64,000 nucleotides of DNA from Stenurella melanura (Eukaryota; Arthropoda; Insecta; Coleoptera; Cerambycidae): assembly GCA_963583905.1 (NCBI GenBank), contig OY757310.1, positions 59,599,241-59,663,240 of the forward strand, given 5' to 3'. Below are positions 56,622-64,000 of the stretch, piece by piece. The stretch's first letter is position 1. Each line of letters starts with the position of its first letter. The notes under the pieces are model-generated. The model worked only from the letters and a program-made list of their open reading frames with translations, did no database searches and was not told the DNA's origin. Position numbers and translations under genes: made by a program.

Positions 56622-56942
56622 TCCCATCCTATATTCTTACTCCATGCGTCATGTCGCTCTTGGTGCTGACAACAAGCATGTCCCATGTCCAACTCAACGT
56701 ATGCAGCCAGTCCGGCGGTATATAAAACATCCGAGGTTTGGTTCCAGGCCGCGGTTTGGCCGTCCGTTGGGCGTGTTCGGCGGACGACGAAGCTGCGTGT
56801 TGGAACGAACCTCCAGACTGGATACCCGGAATCGGCAGCAATGCTCACCTTACACAGGCAAATCAATCAATTAGAAGAATTTAAAAGGTTTAAATATTTG
56901 TCTAGTTGTATTTCGGTTCCTTTACAAATACAGAACACATGA
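56622..56942. other. GC-rich island with a TATA-like motif
   Basis: TATATAAAA (56719-56727) sits in the most GC-rich 200 bp nearby. It is followed by a palindromic region ('gaggtttggttcc' versus 'ggaacgaacctcc'). Overlapping frames on both strands show no domain. A promoter or an element end are both possible. Confidence 0.3.
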
Positions 56943-58269
56943 TGTGCAAATAAAAATATTCAGACCTGATATTCAATTTTTAAGCTACAAAATATTTATA
57001 AAATATAATAATTTATTAATTAGCTTCATTAATAAATTTGCAAGACAAACATTAATACACAGATATTTAATCCTCTATTTTTATGGGGACATTTAGAAAC
57101 TTACATATTCCCTTGATTTACTATATTTATAAGGGAAGATAAACACGTCTCCGTGATTACTATCGTAGTGGGGACACCAAGATACATGCAACTATTCTTG
57201 TTGGAACTTGTGGTTAACACTTTTACATTTAAGCTGTAATTGTGATGACTAAGAATCACATTTAAATTCTAATATATAATAGGCACGTTAATACCAGAAC
57301 CTATTTAGCTATCTCAATTAACGATTTTCTACGTTTTCTCGAATTACAGCGAGTGTATCGAAAAATTACGTGTACCTACACAATAAGCAAAATCTGTGTA
57401 ATATTCCTATCCGGGTAACTTCAACGTCAAAATTCAGGCAGCTCCACAGCTTCAGGAAAACATGTATAGGTGCGTGCATGCGTGTGTATATCATCTCATT
57501 TTCAATTGTATAAATCCCGCAGATACCAGTGAACCAATAAAATACTAGTAAGAAACATGAGTGAAACAAACGCTTACGAATAATAAAAGGCTCTGTAACA
57601 GCACTGTATCAAAGCCGTCCAGGTAGATATTATATGAAATATTTAAATGTTCAGAGAGAAGATAAAATTTGATAAGACGAAGAATCAACATCCATTATAA
57701 CGATCACTTCTGATTTTTTAAATGTTCTCTATGTGGAAGTAATAGACCTAAAGTAGTTAGAGTTAAGCATTTAGTGCGTGGTGTTCAATAAAATTCTACC
57801 AATGCTACAACTCAACATCGTGTGGGCTCGAAAAAAACGATTCCTGAGGAAGGTAAGTTTTTAATTATTATTCTGCTTGTGAAGATTTAGCGAAAGTTAA
57901 TGTTTGATACCACAATAATTGCTACAATGGCATTTTTCAAAAATGTTGATCGAAAGCCTGAACGCCTACCATGTGATGAAATTACCCAGAATCCATAGAT
58001 GTTATTTATAAATATATGGAAGTGAGCGATTGCCAGCTCTTCTTTAAAAAAATGACATATTAGAAGACTCCTCAATGTGTGTAAAAGCTATTTAAAAAAT
58101 TGTAATGTAGCTGAAGTTACACGAAAATATATACAACATTTATAATAATGGGTTCTTGCAACCGACAGAATCAACCTTGAAAGCAGCACCTGAATTCGAC
58201 TATATCGCTTGCACGTAAGATTGTACTATCTTAAAATGTTTTGTGAGAGCTGGTGTAAATTAATCGTTT
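56943..58269. other. No gene recognised
   Basis: AT-rich sequence. The older PLE relic probably starts inside the last few hundred bases, but nothing readable was found before about 58280. Confidence 0.4.
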
Positions 58270-58723
58270 GAATGAGAGGTTGTGCATTGTGTAAATGTTC
58301 GACCCCCGCTGTTAAACATTTCGACATGTCAGGTGATAAGTTAGTGATCCTACTAGGGCGCTCAATAATTAATGATAATTCCAATGATTTCATACAGTTG
58401 CAAGCAGGTGAAATTTTGATCTCTTTTGAAGTTTGTTCACTGTTTCCAAGTACCAATTCCACAAATCTTGGAGTGTCTATAGGGATTTACTTGGATTAAA
58501 TAATAAAACGTTGCTCGAAGCAAAATGGTTTCTAATTCAATAACATGTTCATAAAACAATATGAGGGAACTGTAATGGATAACTCCATGTGACCTTTCAT
58601 TTCTAATCTATTCATGAGCAGGATACAGATAAACTCGAGTATATTCCTAGGGTGTTGTTGAGATATGCAGAAAATATATTCGCAGTGTTCGATACAAAGG
58701 TTGCAGATATAAACAAGTCCAAC
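58270..58723 (+). pseudogene. Older Penelope-like element RT relic, target of the next PLE
   Basis: The plus strand reads 'STPAVKHF', 'NDFIQLQAGEILISFEVCSL' and 'FPS', then after stops 'KQYEGTVMDNSM' and 'PFISNLFMSRI', then 'PRVLLRYAENIFAVFDTKVA'. These correspond in order to PLE RT blocks: the 'SFDV.SLF..' box, the 'GTAMG..LSP..AN.FM' box and the 'WRYVDD.FA.F' catalytic box. The catalytic YVDD is YAEN here, so it is inactive. The relic ends at the target site where the second PLE integrated. Confidence 0.75.
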
Positions 58724-58738
58724 TTCAGAATGCTATAT

Positions 58739-60910
58739 ATTGTCTGTAATTGTTTATTTGTGGCATATTCAGATTTTCTTACTTTTTATTGGGTATTTTG
58801 CCACTGAAAAGTATTTAAAAATTTTAATGAAAAAACCTTTGCGCCAAACGGGTCAGACAAAGGTTGGTTCTTGAGTACTTGACTGTTTCAAAAAGTCTCA
58901 CACCTAAAAATATATAAACTAGAACAGTGTTATAAACTAAAAACTGAAAATCAAAGCTATAGGTAGTTAACGTTTCGGAAGAGAATCTACTTCCGTTCTC
59001 AAAAACTGTTTTGGCCGTCAACCATGACAGTTCTTTGTTTATGTATTTCCATAGTCACGTAAGACATTAAATTATATTTATCTTATTTTTACTTACTTCG
59101 TCTCTAAGGATGGGCAACCAATTAGTACAAAAATCTATTGAATAATTAGAAACGCATATATCCTCGTTTAATAAAATAATCGCGGATTCTTTAAGTTTTC
59201 TTTAGTTCCGTTGCTCTCTTTTTCCAAAATCTTTGCCGAGTCCCATTTAATTCTATGATTATTATCCCACGCGTGTTCACAAATTTTGGATTTTTCAAAT
59301 TCTCCCCTTCTAGCGTAATTTCTATGTTCACCAAGCCTTACGTTGAAATGTCTAGATGATTCACCTACGTAATGTTTTCCGCACTCACACGGAACACTAT
59401 AAATACAATTTTTTGAATATTGAACAATATTGGAGGTTTGGTTCTTGATAAAACCGATCTTAGCGTGGAGCCCGTTTGAAAAACCGTTCGTACGGAAAAC
59501 CTATTCCCAATTTTTCGTAATTTATCCGATAAACCATGTATATATGGAATTACTGCCATTGACCTAAATACTTCAGGTTGTGATAGTATATTCTCTCTAC
59601 TACCAATGTTCAATAACTGACTATCAACAAAACTCTCAGGATATTGATTATTTAATAAGACAGTTTTTATAAATTGTTTTTCGTTCCTTAATATTACATC
59701 ATTTGAAGAAATAATTTTGGCCCTGTCATACAAACACTTAACAACACCTTTCTTAACACTAATATGTTGATTTGAATTGAAATTTAAGTATCTGTTTGTG
59801 TGTGTTTGTTTTCTATACACACTGGTTTGGTATGTGTTATCTAATTTTCTAATTAAAATATCTAAGAAAGGTAATTCATTATTATTCTCTATTTCTATTG
59901 TAAATTTAATTGAAGGTTCTTTTTCGTTAATCTGATTCAAAAAATTACTTAAACATTTTTTACTATAAGGCCATATAGCAAAAATGTCATCTACATATCT
60001 CCACCATACAATGGGTTTATAAGCTAGATTATTAATATTACTTTCCTCGAAATTTTCCATGAAAATGTTACTTAATATTGGAGATAATGAAGAACTCATG
60101 GCCATCCCAAAGTCTTGTTGATAGAAGTCATTATTTAATTGAAAGTATGTTGCTTTAATGCAAAGTGTAAGTAATTCCATTATAGTTTCAATGCTTAACT
60201 TAGTTCTATTCGCCAAATTCCCATCTTGTTGCAATTTGTTTTTAATTATTATTAATGTTTTATCTACAGGAACATTTGTAAATAGGCTTACTACATCAAA
60301 ACTGACCATTAGATGATTATTGTTAAAATGATTTTCTGACAGCTTTTCCAAAAAATGTTTGCTATTTTTAATATAAGACTCGGAGGAACCTGATAAAGGA
60401 TTTAGGATTTTTAATAAATATTTTGAGAGTTTACTACATGGAGAATTAATTGAACTCACAATTGGTCTTAAGGGGATGTCAGGTTTATGAATTTTTGGCA
60501 AACCATAGAAATGAGGAGGCTTTCTGTGATGTGGAGTTAACATCTTTCGTTCAATATCTGTAAATTCGTTTTTGTGTTTAAATAAGACTCTATATATTTT
60601 GTTTTCTAAAGAATTTGTAGGATTTTTATTTAATTTGGAATAATTTCCATTATTTATCAAGTTCGTAATTTTTGTATCATATATAGCTGTATCTAAGATT
60701 ACCGTGGCATTGCCTTTATCAGCTGGTAAAATTTTAATGCTATGATCATTTTTTAGAGATGAAATGGAACGTTTTTCATCGGATGTTAAATTATCTTTAG
60801 TCTTATATTGTTTCTCTAATTCAATTTTAGAACGAATTCGGTATTAGGTTTTTTCATTAAAATTTTTAAATATTTTTCAGTGGCAAAATACCCAATAAAA
60901 AGTAAGAAAA
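58739..60910 (-). mobile_element. Penelope-like element with short inverted terminal repeats and 15-bp TSD
   Basis: The 15-bp duplication TTCAGAATGCTATAT flanks it (58724-58738, 60911-60925). The left end, 58739 to about 58839, is the element's 3' side. The right 64 bp (60847-60910) is an inverted copy of 58772-58837. Coding runs leftward from 60846. The 3' region includes 'ggaagtagattctcttccga' in minus sense followed by AACGTTAAC, at the place where PLEs often carry a hammerhead. It is 5'-truncated relative to a full PLE and lacks the whole N-terminal part. Confidence 0.9.
59110..60846 (-). pseudogene. PLE reverse transcriptase with GIY-YIG endonuclease
   Basis: Frame one runs 60846 to about 59420. 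It opens with 'ILPADKGNATVIL', then has 'HFYGLPKIHKPDIPLRPIVS', 'MVSFDVVSLFTNVPVD', 'FGMAMSSSLSPILSNIFMEN', the catalytic 'WWRYVDDIFAIWP' (YVDD codons 59997-59986), 'ELPFLDILIRK' and 'YRKQTHTNRYLNFNSN'. A frameshift near 59420 leads to the GIY-YIG nuclease 'CIYSVPCECGKHYVGESSRH', with 'VRLGEHRNYARRGEFEKS' and 'HAWDNNHRIKWDSAKIL'. A second shift near 59190 leads to 'AIILLNEDICVSNYS' and 'NWLPILRDE'. PLEs use the RT plus this nuclease to copy RNA at a nicked target. The RT is intact in its core, but the protein is broken by two frameshifts and lacks its N-terminus. Confidence 0.92.
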
Positions 60911-60925
60911 TTCAGAATGCTATAT

Positions 60926-61869
60926 CTCAAAACCCAGAGTTCTTAGGGCTTAGTGCCCTTGAAAAGTTCTGTTCTACACATCAAGAACTATTAGAATTCA
61001 GAGTTTGATCGAAAGTCATTTCCCATAAGGATTCTGCGGGGTCCATTTTTTATCAACTTTTATGAATATAATTATAGTGCATATTATATAGGTATTCTTT
61101 TACTGAAACCTAAATGTTGAGAGAAAGGTCAGAAAAAAAATGCTATATTATTATTAGACTAAAATAAAAAAAAATGATTCTTGTACTTTTTCCTAAAGTT
61201 AATGGTTTAATAATATAAAATTATTAATTATCTGATAAAGTATATCTCAATAACCGTTAATTTACGGAGGTTACCCTTATTGAGATTTTACATGTTTTAA
61301 TTTCGTTATTTTAATTTCGCCATATTGAAATCTCAATAGTTCATCCGATTGTGATGAAACTGAATACGTATTTGTACTTTTGCACTTCAAACATGACCTG
61401 AGTCAAAAAATTATGATTCTTTTGTAACTTCTGCCGCGTGACAGATGAGATGACCCCTCCCTAATCAATGCAACAATTTGAGACGCTCTGATGAACCCCC
61501 TCACCGCTTAAACGATGTATACGATTTATAAACTGTATTTCATTGCTGAGACGCTGAAACAAAAACTGGAAATTGCTTTAAAAACAATTTCGAATTTCTT
61601 GCGATGGTAGGTACAGCGAAACTTTTAAAGCGCAAAGAAATTTATTTTCTTACACTAGGGGTCTCTGTAAAAGTTCACATTTAAGTATGCTCTAGTTATT
61701 ATTCTATTGACATTTTTTCACAGTTCACATTTCTTAATGAAAGGCGCTAAAAACCAAGACTCCCAAATATTTAGAACAAATAATATTAGTAGTATATGTT
61801 TAATCTTGTGTAATTAGAAATTCATGTGTGTTAGTGTTTCATCCACCTTTCCACCTAAGATTAAATAAA
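60926..61869. other. No gene recognised
   Basis: The first bases should continue the older PLE relic cut by the insertion, but no motif is readable beyond 60926. The rest is AT-rich without identified features. Confidence 0.4.
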
Positions 61870-62375
61870 GATTGGATTTAGGAAGGAGGAGCTGGCTGAT
61901 TGGCCTTGACCACCGCGACCCCCATGGATCTATTGTGGTGCTCCTGTTTGTTTTCCTTAGAGCTCTATAGAGCTTTGTCCTTTGTATCAGCCTCCACAGC
62001 CTTGGTAAGGGCCCCTTAGTATAGCTATCAGCTCTTGCTATTCATCGCCAAGTAGTTGGAATCTCAGTCTTGCAAGGCCTTCACAATGGCGCAATACATG
62101 GACTGGGGTTTCTTCTGCCTCTTGGCAGAATCTGCATGTTGGGTCATCTGCCAGACTCATTAGACTCAGATGTCTATTAAGTTGGCAGTGACCGGTTAGA
62201 AGACCCACTATTATTCTAATGGCCTTTCTAGGTCCTATCGGAAAAAATGGCAATCAACTGATTAACAGTTCCTTTGTACCACTGTATTGCGGCCACTTCA
62301 GCCTGGAATACTGTGGCGGATTTTCCCAGACTTATTGGGATTTTCGTTTTTGACCTTATCTCCCCGTTTCAATCT
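61870..62375 (-). pseudogene. RNase H / C-terminal relic of an I/R1-like non-LTR retrotransposon
   Basis: Minus-strand 'SATVFQAEVAAIQWYKGTVN' and 'IAIFSD' are the first part of an RNase H domain (62330-62240). The frame then jumps to 'IRIIVGLLTGHCQLNRHLS' and the Cys/His knuckle 'CRFCQEAEETPVHVLRHC' (62200-62070). The centre of RNase H, with its His and last Asp, is deleted. The 3' portion shares 'cacaatagatc' and 'ggtcgc-gtgg' with the end of the relic at 38960, indicating related families. Confidence 0.75.
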
Positions 62376-63089
62376 TCTACGAGAGTGTTTATAATAATTT
62401 AATCATGTTAACTGTTATAGTACATTACGAAATTGATAAAAAAAGCTCCAAGGCAAAATATATGCATGAAATGGATTTTCGCGATGAAACATCACCAAGA
62501 ATGCACCCTGGTTTTCACGTCTCAATGTAAGGCAATCAGTTTGGCAAGAGTACCTAATATGCTAGGTAGGGTATTGCACAAAGTATATACAAATACGCAC
62601 GACCTCTGTTTTCAAATGGAACCACAAAAAAATTTAAGAACCGGAATTATTTCTAGGGGTTCCGATTCAGTTCCGGTACTTAATGTAAAATGAAATAAGG
62701 GTTCCGGTAGTGTGCCGGTTCAAGAAAAAATAAGGGTTCGGGTCCTGTTCTTAAAATATAGCGGCCCTGTCTAGGCCCCTGCTCTCTGTATCTTTACGTT
62801 ATGCGTTAGTGTTTAATGTTTTCAGTATTATATGCAACCATTTTAACGCTATATGGTATTTGTATTTGCATAAGAGATTAAGGAACATTCTTCTCATTTC
62901 TGAACTATACGCGAATATCTTGAAAATGACTACTTTTTAATAAATAGGGAATCAATTCTTATAAAATTTAAAGTTGATTAAATTACCTCATTAATGTTAA
63001 TTGCATCCCTTCTGTTAATATGGAGACTACACTTCGAGGAGAAATTTGTTCCGAGTTTTAGAGTCTCCAATACAAGATTAATTAAAAGC
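62376..63089. other. No gene recognised
   Basis: Three short near-repeats of 'agggttccg' / 'ggttccgattcagttccgg' lie at 62655-62745. No coding or RNA signature was found. Confidence 0.4.
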
Positions 63090-63560
63090 TCTATAACAAA
63101 CTTCAGCAGATGAAATATGATGGTGATTCTAAGAAAAAAATGTTATGTCAACATGACATGTGCTCGATTCATCTTGGAGATTTGTGATAGTTATAAAATC
63201 GTGTTGGTAATGATAAAACACAAAGGCAACGTTGATTATTTGGAAGATACAGTCGAGAGTCTTGAGAAAGGCAAGCAGGATCGTGATTTTAAGAAAAAAA
63301 TGTTATATTAAAATAGGTTCGATGTATCTTGGAGATATGTAATACAAGATCGCGATAGCAATTATGAAATAATACAAACACAATGTTGATTATTTAGGAA
63401 ATATAATCGAGAGTCTCGAGAAAGTGAAGTAAAATGGCGATATTGACAAAAAATATTATATGAACATGAGTTCGATTCATCTTGGAGATATCTATATAAT
63501 GCAAAATTATTAAATATAAACACAACGTTGGCTATTGTGGGTGTTATATTTGAAAGTCTT
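63090..63560 (+). repeat. Minisatellite, units about 142-154 bp, three to four copies
   Basis: Units cycle through 'acaacgttgattatttggaa', 'atcgagagtcttgagaaag', 'gattttaagaaaaaaatgtt', 'gttcgattcatcttggagat' and 'atgtaatacaa'. The 'gttgattatt' anchors are at 63231, 63385 and 63527 (as gttggctatt). Confidence 0.75.
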
Positions 63561-63574
63561 AAGGATTGGAAACA

Positions 63575-63900
63575 TAGTCCTTGCATTATGTGAATTCTCC
63601 AAGGCTCTCGACTTTGTTCCTATGACCTGTTATTACCTTTCATATTATGGTATAAATGGTTTATCCTTACCTAGCTCTATTAAAATTGTATCTAAACAAT
63701 AGAGAACAATACGCATACGTCTTTGTAAACAATACAAACATATAATATATGGGACCACTATTGTTTGTATTATTTATAAATGGTACTGGATATTTTCTTT
63801 GTCTTTCCAAATATATTCTTTTTCCTGATAACACAAGCCTAATTGCTTCGAATGCAAATTATTCCAATTTACTAGATTTAAACAATTACAACATATAAAT
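63575..63900 (+). pseudogene. Non-LTR retrotransposon RT relic
   Basis: Plus-strand fragments in shifting frames are 'EFSKALDFVP', 'YYGINGLSL', 'YLNNREQYAYVFVNNTNI', 'GPLLFVLFINGTG' and 'PDNTSLIASN'. They are the (D/E)xSKAFD, substrate-loop, GVPQGS-GPLLF and (A)DDTSL blocks of a jockey/CR1-like RT. The first catalytic residues are mutated (FPDN in place of YADD) and GVPQGS is mostly lost. The relic continues toward the window edge. Confidence 0.72.
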
Positions 63901-64000
63901 AGTTCATTCCAAAAGAGCTTAAACTAAACAGTGATATGTTACAGAAATTTGTTATCAAATTGTGAGAATGTGTAAACGCTTGTCAGTAGTTTAGCGCATT

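Noticed and set aside
56685..56942. Possible RT-like tail 'EEFKRFKYLSS' near 56870-56910
   Set aside because: It resembles the 'FKYLGS' motif of some LINEs, but is only about ten residues with no neighbouring support.
58944..59015. Hammerhead ribozyme in the 3' region of the PLE at 58.7 kb (minus strand)
   Set aside because: A stem GGAAG/CTTCC followed by GAAACGTTAAC is present, but the CTGATGA box is not recognisable (TTGAGAA at best). It may be a decayed copy, so it is not listed as a feature.

Overview
This window is eukaryotic and very probably from an insect. It is strongly AT-rich, it has no dense run of open reading frames, and it is built almost entirely from nested, mostly dead transposable elements of kinds common in insects. 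These include Penelope-like elements (PLEs), jockey/CR1-like, RTE-like, RNase H-bearing and restriction-endonuclease-type (R4/Dong-like) non-LTR retrotransposons, a PIF/Harbinger relic, a Tc1-like transposase relic, tRNA- and 5S-derived SINEs, a solo LTR, and many long-palindrome (foldback) elements. The density and nesting suggest a large repeat-rich genome. The species cannot be fixed from the sequence. Only one short stretch looks like host coding sequence: a possible signal-peptide first exon at 42776-42902 on the minus strand.

Layout. 0.6-3.1 kb: jockey/CR1-like RT relic split by a TIR element and ending in (ATT)n. 4.0-5.1 kb: short TIR element with another repeat inside it. 5.26-6.50 kb: foldback element with two 374-bp arms and a hammerhead-like motif. 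7.8-8.4 kb: palindrome. 8.4-9.3 kb: LTR-like block with a primer-binding site. 10.2-12.4 kb: AT-rich minisatellite interrupted by a 171-bp hairpin. 13.6-16.0 kb: two foldback elements. 18.6-22.5 kb: three tandem units of about 1.21 kb. 22.6-30.8 kb: foldbacks, SINE, Harbinger relic, MITE. 32.3-36.6 kb: hairpins, Tc1-like relic, large foldback with internal minisatellite. 38.5-40.9 kb: RTE and RNase H relics and two SINEs. 42.1-43.5 kb: low-repeat zone with the candidate exon. 43.5-48.1 kb: foldback and PLE copies, a palindrome, and an RT element nested in a foldback. 49.4-50.1 kb: solo LTR. 52.1-53.3 kb: R4/Dong-like fragment between TAA repeats. 54-61 kb: three PLE relics and a palindrome, with one PLE inserted inside another. 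61.9-64 kb: further non-LTR relics and a minisatellite.

The most interesting thread concerns the PLEs. A PLE with RT and GIY-YIG domains (58739-60910, 15-bp target-site duplication) has short inverted terminal repeats. A separate 171-bp element at 11036-11206 consists of only those termini folded into a 66-bp perfect stem with a 6-nt loop, flanked by its own 14-bp duplication. A larger foldback family (5256-6499 and related copies) also has 14-bp duplications and carries CTGATGAG...GAAA hammerhead-like cores. The best copy of that family and the mini-hairpin sit at the same position of the same minisatellite monomer. Together these point to hairpin-shaped non-autonomous elements that may move by PLE machinery.
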